Positions 16,843 to 25,606 are shown, counted from the first letter of the stretch. The stretch is DNA of 64,000 bases from Agromyces atrinae (GCF_013407835.1 NZ_JACCBI010000001.1:1054001-1118000); one strand, 5' to 3'. The notes: generated from the letters alone by a model not told the origin. Numbers and translations are program-made.

Positions 16843-17319
16843 TCAGCGGCGACGGAAGACGATGGGGTCGCCGAGGTACGGCTGCCACGCCTCACGTTCG
16901 CGGTCGTCGATGCGGCGCGGCCTCTCGGTCGCGGAGTCGACGAGCACGATCGTCGTGACGGCTCGGGTGTACAGCACGCGCGGTTCGACGCCGAGCGGCG
17001 AGAAGACCTCGTAGCAGACCTCGAGACTCGCGCCTCCCATGTGACCGATCCACAGCTCGATGTCGAGCGGCTGACGCTGATACGGGATCGGAGCCAGGTA
17101 CTCGACTTCCTGACGCGCGATGAGCGTCACGGTGTCGGCTCCGGGTGTCGCGTCGAGCACCGCCGTCGATGCGCCGGCCGCGTTCTCGTCGGCCTCCGCC
17201 GACACCCAGAACGCTTGGATGCGAGCCTCCTCGAGGAGGCTCAGCATCCGGGCGTTGTTGACGTGACCGTACGCATCGAGATCCGACCAGCGGAGCGGAG
17301 TCGGAACGTGGAGTCGCAT
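16843..17319 (-). CDS. 4HBT-type acyl-CoA thioesterase
   Basis: A 158-residue single-hotdog thioesterase of the YbgC/4-hydroxybenzoyl-CoA thioesterase type. The active-site stretch RWSDLDAYGHVNNARML (residues 10-26) has the conserved Asp and the HVNN turn. The ATG at 17319 lies 1 nt after the ettA stop (TGACATG), so the gene is coupled to ettA; upstream in-frame sequence is the shadow of ettA. The substrate is unknown. Confidence 0.88.
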   Translation of the reverse strand: MRLHVPTPLRWSDLDAYGHVNNARMLSLLEEARIQAFWVSAEADENAAGASTAVLDATPGADTVTLIARQEVEYLAPIPYQRQPLDIELWIGHMGGASLEVCYEVFSPLGVEPRVLYTRAVTTIVLVDSATERPRRIDDREREAWQPYLGDPIVFRRR

Positions 17320-17320
17320 G

Positions 17321-19003
17321 TCAGTCGCGCGTGAGCTTGCGGTATGCCGAGCGGTGCGGCTTGGCCGCGTCGGGGCCGAGGCGCTCGATCTTGTTCGCCT
17401 CGTACGACTCGAAGTTGCCCTCGAACCAGTGCCAGTTCGACGGGTTCTCCTCGGTGCCCTCGTACGCCAGGATGTGCGTCGCGATGCGGTCGAGGAACCA
17501 CCGGTCGTGGGTGATGACCACGGCGCAACCGGGGAACTCGAGGAGCGCGTTCTCGAGGCTCGAGAGCGTCTCGACGTCGAGGTCGTTGGTCGGTTCGTCG
17601 AGGAGGAGGAGGTTGCCACCCTGCTTGAGCGTGAGCGCGAGGTTCAGACGGTTGCGCTCACCGCCCGACAGCACGCCCGCGGGCTTCTGCTGATCGGGGC
17701 CCTTGAAGCCGAACGTCGAGACGTAGGCACGTGACGGGACCTCGACCTTGCCGACCTGGATGTAGTCGAGTCCGTCGGACACGACCTCCCACAGGGTCTT
17801 CTTCGGGTCGATGCCGCCGCGCGACTGGTCGACGTACGAGATCTCGACGGTCTCACCGACCTTGACGTCGCCGCCGTCGATCGGCTCGAGGCCGACGATC
17901 GTCTTGAAGAGCGTCGACTTACCGACACCGTTCGGACCGATGATGCCGACGATGCCGTTACGCGGAAGGCTGAAGCTCAGTCCCTCGATGAGCGTGCGGT
18001 CGCCGAACCCCTTCTTCAGGTTCTTGACCTCGAGCACGAGGCTTCCGAGGCGCGGTCCCGGCGGGATCTGGATCTCTTCGAAGTCGAGCTTCCGTGTGCG
18101 CTCCGCCTCGGCCGCCATCTCTTCGTATCGAGCGAGACGGGCCTTCGACTTCGCCTGACGGCCCTTGGCGTTCGAGCGCACCCACTCGAGTTCTTCGGAG
18201 AGACGCTTGGCGAGCTTCTGGTCCTTCTTGCCCTGGACCTGCAGTCGCTCCTGCTTCTTCTCGAGGTAGGTCGAGTAGTTGCCCTCGTAGGGGTAGAGGC
18301 GACCGCGGTCGACCTCGCAGATCCACTCGGCGACGTGATCGAGGAAGTACCGGTCGTGGGTGACGGCGAGGACCGCACCGGGGTACTTGGCGAGGTGCTG
18401 CTCGAGCCACAGCACGCTCTCGGCATCGAGGTGGTTCGTGGGCTCGTCGAGGAGGAGCAGGTCGGGCTTCTGCAGGAGGAGCTTGCAGAGTGCGACGCGG
18501 CGTCGCTCACCACCGGAGAGCACGGAGACCTCGGCGTCGCTCGGCGGGCAGCGCAGGGCGTCCATCGCCTGCTCGAGCTGCGAGTCGAGGTCCCACGCGT
18601 CGGCGGCGTCGATCTCTTCCTGGAGGGTGCCCATCTCGGCGAGGAGTGCGTCGAAGTCAGCATCGGGCTCGGCCATCGCCGCCGAGATCTCGTTGAAGCG
18701 ATCGAGCTTCTCCTTGATCGGCCCGACACCCTGCTGGACGTTCTCGAGCACGGTCTTCGACTCGTCGAGTTCGGGCTCCTGCATGAGGATGCCGACCGAG
18801 AAGCCGGGCGTGAGGCGCGCCTCACCGTTCGAGGGCGTGTCGAGGCCGGCCATGATCTTCAGGATTGTGGACTTACCGGCACCGTTCGGGCCGACCACAC
18901 CGATCTTCGCGCCGGGGAGGAACGCCATCGTGACGTCATCGAGAATGAGCTTGTCGCCGACCGCCTTGCGGGCGCGGACCATGGAATAGATGTATTCGGC
19001 CAT
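17321..19003 (-). CDS. ettA: ABC-F translation factor EttA
   Basis: A 560-residue ABC-F protein with two nucleotide-binding domains and no membrane part. Walker A motifs are GPNGAGKST near residue 39 and GPNGVGKST near 356; signatures are LSGGERRRVAL and LSGGERNRLNL; Walker B is LLLDEPTNHLD and LLLDEPTNDLD. The inter-domain arm and charged linker (about 240-320) match EttA, the energy-dependent translational throttle that gates the first elongation cycle on the ribosome according to ATP/ADP. The start at MAEYIYSM is by family similarity. A TAGACT box lies 10 nt upstream. Orthology to EttA rather than an antibiotic-resistance ABC-F is supported by the length and motif set. Confidence 0.93.
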   Translation of the reverse strand: MAEYIYSMVRARKAVGDKLILDDVTMAFLPGAKIGVVGPNGAGKSTILKIMAGLDTPSNGEARLTPGFSVGILMQEPELDESKTVLENVQQGVGPIKEKLDRFNEISAAMAEPDADFDALLAEMGTLQEEIDAADAWDLDSQLEQAMDALRCPPSDAEVSVLSGGERRRVALCKLLLQKPDLLLLDEPTNHLDAESVLWLEQHLAKYPGAVLAVTHDRYFLDHVAEWICEVDRGRLYPYEGNYSTYLEKKQERLQVQGKKDQKLAKRLSEELEWVRSNAKGRQAKSKARLARYEEMAAEAERTRKLDFEEIQIPPGPRLGSLVLEVKNLKKGFGDRTLIEGLSFSLPRNGIVGIIGPNGVGKSTLFKTIVGLEPIDGGDVKVGETVEISYVDQSRGGIDPKKTLWEVVSDGLDYIQVGKVEVPSRAYVSTFGFKGPDQQKPAGVLSGGERNRLNLALTLKQGGNLLLLDEPTNDLDVETLSSLENALLEFPGCAVVITHDRWFLDRIATHILAYEGTEENPSNWHWFEGNFESYEANKIERLGPDAAKPHRSAYRKLTRD

Positions 19004-19008
19004 ATCGC

Positions 19009-19494
19009 TTACCAGTCTATGGGCCGGGTGGCTCCGACGAGGCAGCCGCCCGTGCCGAGCGCCGGTCGGACGGCGCTGTGGTAGCCGCCGCTCTTGGGGC
19101 CGAACTGGCCCACGAGGCACTCCTCGCCCCACAGCACCGAGAACTGCACCGAGTCGGCCTCGAGGTCGACCGAGGTGCGGTCGGCCGTGACCTGCATGTT
19201 CGCGCGGTCGAAGCCGGCCGCCGTCAGACCGTCGATGAAGTCACGGCCCCACGGCGCCCCGAGCGCGGTCACGATGCCGTTGTTCACCGAGTCGAAGTAG
19301 GCGAGGTTCTCCTCCGCCGTGCCGTCGGGCAGCAGCACCGAACCCGCGGGCGGCTCAGGCGCGGCCGAGGTGCTCGGCGGTGGCGTCGACGGCGCGACGG
19401 GCTCTGAACCCGTGCAGGCCGCGAGCCCCCATGTCAGAGCGGCTCCCACTGCGAGAGCCATCGACACCTGAGCCACACGTCGACCGCGCACCAT
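19009..19494 (-). CDS. secreted lipoprotein, unknown function
   Basis: A 161-residue predicted lipoprotein. The basic N-terminus MVRGRR is followed by a hydrophobic stretch ending in lipobox LAAC (Cys27), then a Ser/Thr/Pro/Ala-rich tether (about 28-55) and a compact C-terminal domain with two Cys (EECLVG and GGCLVG) that could form a disulfide. An ATG 27 nt further upstream is in frame, but GGTGGAG sits directly before the ATG at 19494, so that start is preferred. The domain resembles an actinobacterial DUF found in small lipoproteins. It lies between ssb and ettA on the same strand. Confidence 0.75.
   Translation of the reverse strand: MVRGRRVAQVSMALAVGAALTWGLAACTGSEPVAPSTPPPSTSAAPEPPAGSVLLPDGTAEENLAYFDSVNNGIVTALGAPWGRDFIDGLTAAGFDRANMQVTADRTSVDLEADSVQFSVLWGEECLVGQFGPKSGGYHSAVRPALGTGGCLVGATRPIDW
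19014..19019 (-). promoter_or_regulatory. -10 box of ettA
   Basis: TAGACT on the minus strand ends 10 nt before the ettA ATG, giving at most a leader of a few nucleotides. Confidence 0.45.
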
Positions 19495-19532
19495 GCTTCT
19501 CCACCTGTCCGGCCGCGCCACGCGGCCACCCC

Positions 19533-20075
19533 CTACGAGTCTACGGACGATGATGCTCGAAACGACGCCTCGAGACCCTCGACCTCCTCGGTCGATGTGA
19601 TGCTCCCCCAGGGAACGTCGGCGCCGTCATCCGCGAGGCGACCCCGACCACCGGGACCGCTCGGCTCGACCGGGTCGGTCGCATCACCGGGCCCGCCCGA
19701 TTCGCCCGTCGCCGAGGCCGGCGCATCGACCTTCGTGAAGCGAGTGACGCCGCGCGTCAGGTCGTGCCCGATCGACTGGGCGTCGATATCGATGTTCGTG
19801 CCGCTCTTCTCCCCCGTGTTCCACGGACGCACCTTGAGCTTGCCGCGCACGATCACCCGCTGGCCCTTCTCGAGCGACTGGACGGTGTTCTTCGCGAGCT
19901 GTCGGAAGGCCGTGACCGTGAACCAGTTGGCATCGGCCTCGACCCACTCGCGCTTCTCCCGGTCGTAGTACCCCTGATTCGTGGCGAGGCGGAAGGTCGT
20001 GACGTCGACGCCGTTCGTGACGCTGTGCCGTGGCGGCGTCGAGACGTTGCCGATGAGGGTGATGGTGTCGCTCAT
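19533..20075 (-). CDS. ssb: single-stranded DNA-binding protein, accessory type
   Basis: A 180-residue SSB with one OB fold (residues 1-110: MSDTITLIGNVS, WFTVTAFRQLAKN, GQRVIVRGKLKVRPW) and an acidic, Gly/Pro-rich tail. The tail ends ASSSVDS and lacks the acidic DDDIPF-like tip through which housekeeping SSBs recruit repair and replication proteins. This suggests an SsbB-like accessory protein rather than the replication SSB, which in actinobacteria normally sits with rpsF and rpsR. AAGGAG lies 5 nt before the ATG. Confidence 0.85.
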   Translation of the reverse strand: MSDTITLIGNVSTPPRHSVTNGVDVTTFRLATNQGYYDREKREWVEADANWFTVTAFRQLAKNTVQSLEKGQRVIVRGKLKVRPWNTGEKSGTNIDIDAQSIGHDLTRGVTRFTKVDAPASATGESGGPGDATDPVEPSGPGGRGRLADDGADVPWGSITSTEEVEGLEASFRASSSVDS

Positions 20076-20280
20076 GATTTCTCCTTGGTTCCGGGTGCTG
20101 ACGAGTGATGACGGGCGAATGCCCGTCCGCGGTTCCGAGAGTCGCCTCGTGCCTGAATCCGACCCCCGGAACCGCGCTCTTCGATCGTCGGCGTAGTCGC
20201 GTCATCGTGCTCGAGAGAGGGCGCCGATTGTGAAGACTTCTCCCGCGTCATCCGCTTGTGGAGGAGGGAGCGAGCGGCTC

Positions 20281-20286
20281 TAGGCT
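20281..20286 (+). promoter_or_regulatory. leaderless promoter of aldo/keto reductase gene
   Basis: TAGGCT followed by 6 nt and the ATG at 20293. A possible -35 TTGTGG sits at 20256-20261 with a 19-bp spacer. This lies in the 217-bp divergent gap (20076-20292), which holds no other recognisable feature. Confidence 0.55.
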
Positions 20287-20292
20287 GATCCC

Positions 20293-21300
20293 ATGACCTA
20301 TGCCGCTTCCCCCTCCCGCTACGACTCGATGAATTACCGACGCGTGGGACGGAGCGGCCTGAAGCTCCCCGGTCTCTCGCTCGGCCTGTGGCACAACTTC
20401 GGAGACGAGCGCTCGATCGACACGCAGCGCGCGATCGTGCGACGCGCGTTCGACCTCGGAGTGACGCACTTCGACCTCGCCAACAACTACGGCCCGCCTC
20501 CCGGAAGCGCCGAGTCGAACTTCGGCCGGCTCTACGCGAGCGATCTCGCACCGTACCGCGACGAGATCATCGTCTCGACGAAGGCCGGCTACCACATGTG
20601 GGACGGCCCCTACGGCGAGTGGGGCTCGCGCAAGAACATGCTCTCGAGCCTCGACCGCTCGCTCGGCCGACTCGGCCTCGACTACGTCGACATCTTCTAC
20701 TCGCACCGCCCCGACCCCGAGACTCCGATCGAAGAGACCATGGGCGCGCTCGCGACGGCCGTACAGCAGGGCAAGGCGCTCTACGTCGGTGTGTCGAACT
20801 ACTCCCCCGAGCAGACGCGTGCAGCGGCCGAGGCCCTCGCGGTCTGGAACATCCCGCTGACGATCCACCAGCCGCGCTACTCGATGTTCGACCGTCACAT
20901 CGAAGAGGGCCTCTTCCCCGTCCTCGATGAGATCGGTGCGGGCTCGATCGTCTTCTCGCCGCTCGCGCAGGGCCTCCTCACCGACCGCTACCTCGACGGA
21001 ACCGTGCCCGCCGGCTCCCGCGCCGCCACGAGCCACTTCCTGCCGGCCGAGCGCATCAGCGAGGAGTACCTCGGTCGCGTGCGCGCCCTCAACGACATCG
21101 CGGCGTCGCGCGGCCAGTCGCTCGCGCAGCTCGCGCTCTCGTGGGTGCTGCGTCAGCCGACGGTCACGAGTGCGCTCATCGGTGCGTCGTCGGTCGCCCA
21201 GCTCGAACAGAACATCGCCGCGCTCGACGCCCCGGCGCTCGACGCCGACGAGATCGCCGCGATCGAACCCTTCGCGGCTCACGGCACCGTCCTCGGCTGA
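20293..21300 (+). CDS. aldo/keto reductase (YghZ/MgrA type)
   Basis: A 335-residue NADPH-dependent reductase of the AKR14-like class that includes E. coli L-glyceraldehyde-3-phosphate reductase. The TIM-barrel catalytic tetrad is visible as D62 and Y66 in THFDLANNYG, K97 in IVSTKAGY and H128 in FYSHRPDP. The cofactor-binding C-terminus has SALIGASSVAQLEQN. YYSHRxDP and the PPPGSAE loop are typical of the YghZ group. Detoxification of aldehydes such as methylglyoxal is a family-level inference. The start follows a leaderless -10 box. Confidence 0.9.
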   Translation: MTYAASPSRYDSMNYRRVGRSGLKLPGLSLGLWHNFGDERSIDTQRAIVRRAFDLGVTHFDLANNYGPPPGSAESNFGRLYASDLAPYRDEIIVSTKAGYHMWDGPYGEWGSRKNMLSSLDRSLGRLGLDYVDIFYSHRPDPETPIEETMGALATAVQQGKALYVGVSNYSPEQTRAAAEALAVWNIPLTIHQPRYSMFDRHIEEGLFPVLDEIGAGSIVFSPLAQGLLTDRYLDGTVPAGSRAATSHFLPAERISEEYLGRVRALNDIAASRGQSLAQLALSWVLRQPTVTSALIGASSVAQLEQNIAALDAPALDADEIAAIEPFAAHGTVLG

Positions 21301-21350
21301 TCGGGGGCGGATGACGCGGTGAACGCCGCGGTCCTCCACCGTGTCGGTGG

Positions 21351-21366
21351 TCGAATGTATGTTCGA
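21351..21366 (+). promoter_or_regulatory. LexA-type SOS box
   Basis: TCGAATGTATGTTCGA matches the actinobacterial/Bacillus-type LexA operator TCGAAC-N4-GTTCGA at 11 of 12 defined positions. It lies 40 nt upstream of the GTG of the next small gene, on the correct side for repression. Confidence 0.75.
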
Positions 21367-21406
21367 CGCACGAGCCGAGACCGGCTCCCCGACCGAGGAG
21401 GACACC

Positions 21407-21703
21407 GTGACGACCGCACCACTCCGCACCCCGCTCACCGCCGCCGTAGCGAGCGTCGACCCGTCCTACCCGCCGGGTCGACGCCCCCTGGGCATCACCG
21501 TGCCGGGTCTCGCGTTCGTGCCGGTGAGCGAGTCGCTCTGGCGAGTGTCGTCGACGAACGGCGACGTGCTCGGCCACATCGAGCGCCGCGTCGCCGCGAG
21601 CGGCGAGCGCTTCGCGGCACGACTCCTCATCGGCGGCGGAACGCGCTCGATGCCGCTCGGCGAGTTCTGGAGCGCGCACGACGCCGCCGAGTGCTTCCAC
21701 TGA
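21407..21703 (+). CDS. small protein, probably SOS-inducible
   Basis: A 98-residue protein of unknown function. The C-terminal two-thirds (SLWRVSSTNGDVLGHIERR, RFAARLLIGGG, PLGEFWSAHDAAECF) resembles small proteins that, as I recall, accompany dnaE2/imuB mutagenesis cassettes in related actinobacteria; no such cassette lies nearby here. The GTG at 21407 is chosen because GAGGAGGA (21395-21402) sits 4 nt upstream; a longer in-frame start would place the LexA-type box inside the coding region. Small size, SD strength and operator make a DNA-damage role likely but unproven. Confidence 0.7.
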   Translation: MTTAPLRTPLTAAVASVDPSYPPGRRPLGITVPGLAFVPVSESLWRVSSTNGDVLGHIERRVAASGERFAARLLIGGGTRSMPLGEFWSAHDAAECFH

Positions 21704-21756
21704 AGCCGCCGCGAGGCGCGCCGCACGGCATCCCCGGCGCGACGACACCTCGGGGG

Positions 21757-21762
21757 TAGCCT
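21757..21762 (+). promoter_or_regulatory. leaderless -10 box
   Basis: TAGCCT, 6 nt, then ATG at 21769. No ribosome-binding site is present. Confidence 0.6.
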
Positions 21763-21768
21763 GCGGGC

Positions 21769-22440
21769 ATGCAGTGGTGGAATGACTTGACAGACTGGCT
21801 CTTCGCTCCCGCGAACCGTGAGCTCCTTCTCACGGCCGCGGTCCTCTTCGTGTCGATCATCGTCGCGGGGCTCGTCGCCGCGTGGATCTCGCGCGGCACC
21901 GTGAAGCGACTCATCTCTCAGCGGGATCGCGAGCTGAAGGCCTCGGCGATCGCCGCGCTCGTCGACGCCGCGACCGAGGCGTCCGTCTGGAACTCGCTCA
22001 CGCCGCAGGAGCAGATCCTCTCCGACCGCGCCGTCGGCCAGGCTGACATCCTCGTGCGCCTGCTCCCCATCCGCGGCGCCGGCGTCACGGCCAACTGGGC
22101 CGCGCACCAGCTGCACGAGCTGAAGCGCGCCTCCGCCACGTTCGGCTACCAGCTCGAGCCCGCCGTCGCCGAGTTCCGCGACAACCTCGTCGAGTGGCAG
22201 CAGAAGCCGGGCCGCATGCGCCGTGTCTTCCAGGCCGACCTGCAGCGTTGGGCCGCACAGAGCGCCGCTCCGGAGACGAGCCTCGTCGCCGAGCAGGACG
22301 ACTGGGTCGCGCAGCAGCATCACGACAAGTACAACGGCATCATCCCCGCCGACGACGCCGATCGCTCCGAAGCCGTCACCGTCGTGACCCCGACGGCCGA
22401 ATCGCTTCCCGCGACGAGCATCATCGACGCGCGCCGCTGA
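21769..22440 (+). CDS. membrane-anchored protein of unknown function
   Basis: A 223-residue protein with one N-terminal transmembrane helix (about residues 19-41) and a mostly helical cytosolic body. It is rich in Gln, Trp and Arg (EWQQKPGRMRRVFQADLQRW) and has a low-complexity tail. There are no catalytic motifs and no named family known to me. The short leaderless start at 21769 places the helix immediately after 18 residues. It is convergent with nadE, with a 36-nt gap containing a weak 5-bp hairpin. Confidence 0.65.
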   Translation: MQWWNDLTDWLFAPANRELLLTAAVLFVSIIVAGLVAAWISRGTVKRLISQRDRELKASAIAALVDAATEASVWNSLTPQEQILSDRAVGQADILVRLLPIRGAGVTANWAAHQLHELKRASATFGYQLEPAVAEFRDNLVEWQQKPGRMRRVFQADLQRWAAQSAAPETSLVAEQDDWVAQQHHDKYNGIIPADDADRSEAVTVVTPTAESLPATSIIDARR

Positions 22441-22476
22441 CCCTCACCGTCGAGCCTGACGGCCCGACGATCCGCT

Positions 22477-23307
22477 TCAGTCGTTCGACATCCACCACTC
22501 GTCGAGCGGACCCACGGGAGAGAAGCGCTTGTGGCGCGTCGCGAGGTAGCGCTGCTCGATCTTCTCGGCGACCTCGTCGTCGATGTCGCGGCCTTCGAGG
22601 AACGCGTCGATGTCGGTGTAGCTGAGTCCGAGGTTCGCCTCGTCGGTCTGGCCCGGTGAGCCATCGAGCAGGTCGGCCGTCGGAACCTTCAGGCAGATGC
22701 GCTCGGGGGCCCCGAGTTCGGCGAGCAGCGCACGGCCCTGCCCCTTCGTCAAGCCGCTGAGCGGCAGGATGTCGGCGCCGCCGTCACCGAACTTCGTGAA
22801 GAATCCGGTCACCGCCTCGGCCGCGTGGTCGGTGCCGACGACGAGAAGGCCGTTCTGGCCACCGACCGCATACTGCGCGATCATGCGGGCGCGCGCCTTG
22901 ACGTTGCCCTTGGTGAAGTCGCTCATGGGCTCATCGAGAGACTCGCCGTACTCCGCCGCGAACCCGTCGACGCCGCGCTGGATGTTGAAGACGACCGACT
23001 CGCTCGGTGCGATGAACTGCAGGGCGAACTGCGCGTCGTCCTCGTCGCGCTGCACGGCGTAGGGCAACCGCATGGCGACGAAACGAGCGCTGCCTCCCTC
23101 GGCGACGACGCGCTCGACGGCGAGCTGGCAGAGGCGCCCGGCGAGGCTCGAGTCCTGACCGCCGCTGATGCCGAGCACGAAGCCCGAGGCACCGGAGGCC
23201 CGGAGGTACCGCACGAGGAAGTCGACGCGACGCTTGATCTCGGTCGCCGGGTCGATGACGGGCTGCACGCCGAGATCGGCGATGATTCTCGATTGACGTT
23301 CACGCAT
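22477..23307 (-). CDS. nadE: NH3-dependent NAD+ synthetase
   Basis: A 276-residue NAD synthetase catalysing the last step of NAD formation from deamido-NAD, ATP and ammonia. The PP-loop SGGQDSSL lies near residue 49. The NAD-binding [25 protein letters not shown] and the final LPKAPTADL-like [17 protein letters not shown] are all present. It lacks the N-terminal glutaminase domain of mycobacterial NadE, so it is the ammonia-dependent form. ATG at 23307 follows TAGGGT by 6 nt, i.e. probably leaderless. Confidence 0.95.
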   Translation of the reverse strand: MRERQSRIIADLGVQPVIDPATEIKRRVDFLVRYLRASGASGFVLGISGGQDSSLAGRLCQLAVERVVAEGGSARFVAMRLPYAVQRDEDDAQFALQFIAPSESVVFNIQRGVDGFAAEYGESLDEPMSDFTKGNVKARARMIAQYAVGGQNGLLVVGTDHAAEAVTGFFTKFGDGGADILPLSGLTKGQGRALLAELGAPERICLKVPTADLLDGSPGQTDEANLGLSYTDIDAFLEGRDIDDEVAEKIEQRYLATRHKRFSPVGPLDEWWMSND

Positions 23308-23313
23308 AGTGCG

Positions 23314-23319
23314 ACCCTA
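23314..23319 (-). promoter_or_regulatory. leaderless -10 box of nadE
   Basis: TAGGGT on the minus strand, 6 nt before the nadE ATG. Confidence 0.6.
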
Positions 23320-23453
23320 CCCGCGCCGTGTTTCGACGACGCAACGCGAAGCGGGAGGCTCCCCTCTGTTGCGGGGTCCGACCTTCTCCCTGCGGCGGCC
23401 CGCGGGCCGATAGCATCACGGCAGCGGGCCCGATTCAGCAGACAGGTGGCGCC

Positions 23454-24671
23454 ATGGAACTCACGGTCGGATCTCTCGTCGTCGTCGCCCTCGTCGCCGT
23501 CACGGCGCCGCTGCTCGCACGCGGCATCGGTCGATGGATCGCGATCCCCCTCGTCGTCTTCGAGATCCTCCTCGGTCTCGCGCTCGGCCCGTCAGGCCTC
23601 GGCTGGATCACGGAGGGGCCGCTCCTCGACGCGCTCAGCGAATTCGGACTCGCGATGCTGTTCTTCCTCGCGGGCAACGAGGTCGACTTCCGCGCGATCC
23701 GCGGCCGCCCCATCAAGCGATCCGTCCTCGGCTGGCTGATATCGCTCGCCCTCGGCATCGCCCTTGCGACCCTTCTCTCGCCGTCGTTCTCGACCGCCGT
23801 CTTCATCGGCATCGCCCTCACGTCGACCGCACTCGGCACGATCATGCCCGTCCTCCGCGATGCCGGCGAGCTGCGCTCGGCCTTCGGCGTCGGTGTCGTC
23901 GCGGTCGGCGCCGTCGGCGAGTTCGGACCTCTGCTCGCGATCTCACTCTTCCTCGGCGGACGCGAGCCCGGATTGGCACTCGTCGTCATCATCGTCTTCG
24001 CCGTCGTGGCAGGAGCCGCCATCTGGCTCGCGGCGATCGGCGTCGGCCGACGCTTCCACGCGATCATCGCGGCGACGCTTCACTCGAGCAGTCAGTTCGC
24101 GGTGCGGCTCGTGCTCTTCATCCTCATCGCGCTCGTCGCACTGAGCGTCATGCTCGGCCTCGACATGCTGCTCGGCGCTTTCACCGCGGGCGTGCTCGGG
24201 CGGCTGCTCCTGCAGGGCGCACCGGAGAAGGATGCGGAGTTCGTCGAGTCGAAGCTCGAGGCCGTCGGCTTCGGGTTCCTCGTGCCGATCTTCTTCATCA
24301 GCACGGGTGTGACGTTCGACCTCGACGCACTCGTCTCCGACGCGCGGACACTCGCGCTCGTACCGATCTTCCTCGTGCTCCTCCTCGTCGTGCGAGGACT
24401 TCCGAGCATGCTGTCGGCACCACCCGGAGCGACCGGTCGCGACCGCACCTCACTCGCCCTGTTCGGCGCGACGGGTCTGCCCATCATCGTCGCCGTCACC
24501 GCCATCGGCGTCGACGCCGGCGAGGTGGCGGCAGGAACAGCGGCCGCTCTCGTCGGGGCGGGCATGCTGTCGGTGCTGATCTTCCCGCTCGTCGCCTTGC
24601 TCATCCGCCGACCGACGGCGACCGCGAAGCCGAGCCCCGACGACGATGTCTTCGTGCCGGTGGAGGGCTGA
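23454..24671 (+). CDS. CPA2-family cation/proton antiporter
   Basis: A 405-residue integral membrane protein with about 12 hydrophobic segments from residue 6 to 388. It belongs to the Na+/H+ exchanger (Kef/NapA-like) family. Segments typical of CPA2 include LGLALGPSGLGWI near residue 38 and FFLAGNEVDFRAIRG near 66. It has no C-terminal RCK/TrkA domain. The ATG at 23454 follows AGGTGG closely. A TAGCAT -10 box at 23411-23416 would give a leader of about 30 nt. The ion transported is not predictable. Confidence 0.85.
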   Translation: MELTVGSLVVVALVAVTAPLLARGIGRWIAIPLVVFEILLGLALGPSGLGWITEGPLLDALSEFGLAMLFFLAGNEVDFRAIRGRPIKRSVLGWLISLALGIALATLLSPSFSTAVFIGIALTSTALGTIMPVLRDAGELRSAFGVGVVAVGAVGEFGPLLAISLFLGGREPGLALVVIIVFAVVAGAAIWLAAIGVGRRFHAIIAATLHSSSQFAVRLVLFILIALVALSVMLGLDMLLGAFTAGVLGRLLLQGAPEKDAEFVESKLEAVGFGFLVPIFFISTGVTFDLDALVSDARTLALVPIFLVLLLVVRGLPSMLSAPPGATGRDRTSLALFGATGLPIIVAVTAIGVDAGEVAAGTAAALVGAGMLSVLIFPLVALLIRRPTATAKPSPDDDVFVPVEG

Positions 24672-24692
24672 CCGGTCGCCTCGCGACCACGG

Positions 24693-24765
24693 TGCCCCCG
24701 GCAGGAATCGAACCTGCGACCAAAGGATTAGAAGGCCTCTGCTCTATCCGCTGAGCTACGGGGGC
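24693..24765 (-). tRNA. tRNA-Arg (anticodon TCT)
   Basis: A 73-nt cloverleaf on the minus strand. The 7-bp acceptor GCCCCCG pairs with CGGGGGC; D-arm GCTC/GAGC; anticodon loop CTTCTAA with anticodon TCT, reading AGA; T-arm GCAGG-TTCGATT-CCTGC; discriminator A. CCA is not encoded. The last pair of the anticodon stem is a C-U mismatch, which leaves the rest of the fold sound. No integrase or att duplication is seen nearby. Confidence 0.95.
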
Positions 24766-24818
24766 CAGCGCATCCACGATAGCGCAGGGCACGAGCGAGG
24801 CCGTGTCGGAGCCGCCGA

Positions 24819-24824
24819 TAGACT
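24819..24824 (+). promoter_or_regulatory. leaderless -10 box of orn
   Basis: TAGACT, 6 nt, then the orn ATG at 24831. Confidence 0.6.
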
Positions 24825-24830
24825 CCCAGC

Positions 24831-25451
24831 ATGGGAACTGCTGGCGACCGCCTCGTCTGGATCGATTGCGAAATGACGGGACTCGACCTCGACGTCGACG
24901 AACTCGTCGAGATCGCGGTCGTCATCACCGATTACGACCTGAACCCCGTCGACGAGGGAATCAGCATCGTCATCAAGCCCGACGACTCGGCGTTCGCCGC
25001 GATGGGCGACTTCGTGCGCGCGATGCACACCGAGTCCGGCCTCATCGATGAGATCCCGAACGGTGTGAGCCTCGCGCAGGCCGAGTTCGACGTTCTCGAG
25101 TACGTGCTGAAGCACATCCCCGAAGAGCAGAAGGCTCCGCTCGCCGGCAACACGATCGGCACCGACCGCGCGTTCCTCGCCAAGTTCATGCCGCGCCTCG
25201 ACAAGCACCTGCACTACCGCAACGTCGATGTCTCGACGATCAAGGAATTGTCGCGTCGCTGGTTCCCCCGCGTGTACTTCAACGCCCCCGCCAAGCACGG
25301 CGGCCACCGCGCCCTCGCCGACATTCTCGAGTCGATCCGTGAGCTCGCGTACTACCGTCAGGCAGTCTTCATCGGCGAGCCCGGACCGACTTCTGCCGAA
25401 CTTCAGACGGTCTCAGCGGCCATCGTGGACGAGTACGCCCGAAAGGTGTAG
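24831..25451 (+). CDS. orn: oligoribonuclease
   Basis: A 206-residue DEDDh 3'-5' exoribonuclease that degrades RNA dinucleotides and small oligos left by mRNA decay. The motifs [10 protein letters not shown] (Exo I, residues 9-18), [12 protein letters not shown] (Exo II) and [11 protein letters not shown] (Exo III with the catalytic His) are all present. The size is typical for actinobacterial Orn. The message is probably leaderless. It lies between two tRNA genes; tRNA-His follows 49 nt after the stop, a neighbourhood common in Microbacteriaceae. Confidence 0.96.
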   Translation: MGTAGDRLVWIDCEMTGLDLDVDELVEIAVVITDYDLNPVDEGISIVIKPDDSAFAAMGDFVRAMHTESGLIDEIPNGVSLAQAEFDVLEYVLKHIPEEQKAPLAGNTIGTDRAFLAKFMPRLDKHLHYRNVDVSTIKELSRRWFPRVYFNAPAKHGGHRALADILESIRELAYYRQAVFIGEPGPTSAELQTVSAAIVDEYARKV

Positions 25452-25500
25452 TAATCTCGTTGAGTTGCCTCGATTACCGCAAGCGGGAATCGAAGCCATG

Positions 25501-25576
25501 GTGGGTATAGCTCAGTTGGTAGAGCGCCTGGTTGTGGTCCAGGAGGTCGCGGGTTCAAGCCCCGTTACTCACCCCA
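25501..25576 (+). tRNA. tRNA-His (anticodon GTG)
   Basis: A 76-nt cloverleaf with encoded CCA (25574-25576). Acceptor GTGGGTA pairs with TACTCAC; anticodon GTG is at 25534-25536 in loop TTGTGGT between CCTGG and CCAGG. Base 25500 is G and would be the extra G-1 characteristic of tRNA-His, opposite the C73 discriminator. Confidence 0.97.
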
Positions 25577-25606
25577 AGTAGCTTTTCTCCCGGGAAGGCA
25601 GAACCG

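Noticed and set aside
22441..22476. Terminator between the genes ending at 22440 and 22477
   Set aside because: Only a 5-bp stem (CCGTC/GACGG) can be drawn; too weak to call.
24693..24765. tRNA-Arg as an integration site for a mobile element
   Set aside because: No integrase, no direct repeat of the 3' end and ordinary housekeeping neighbours.
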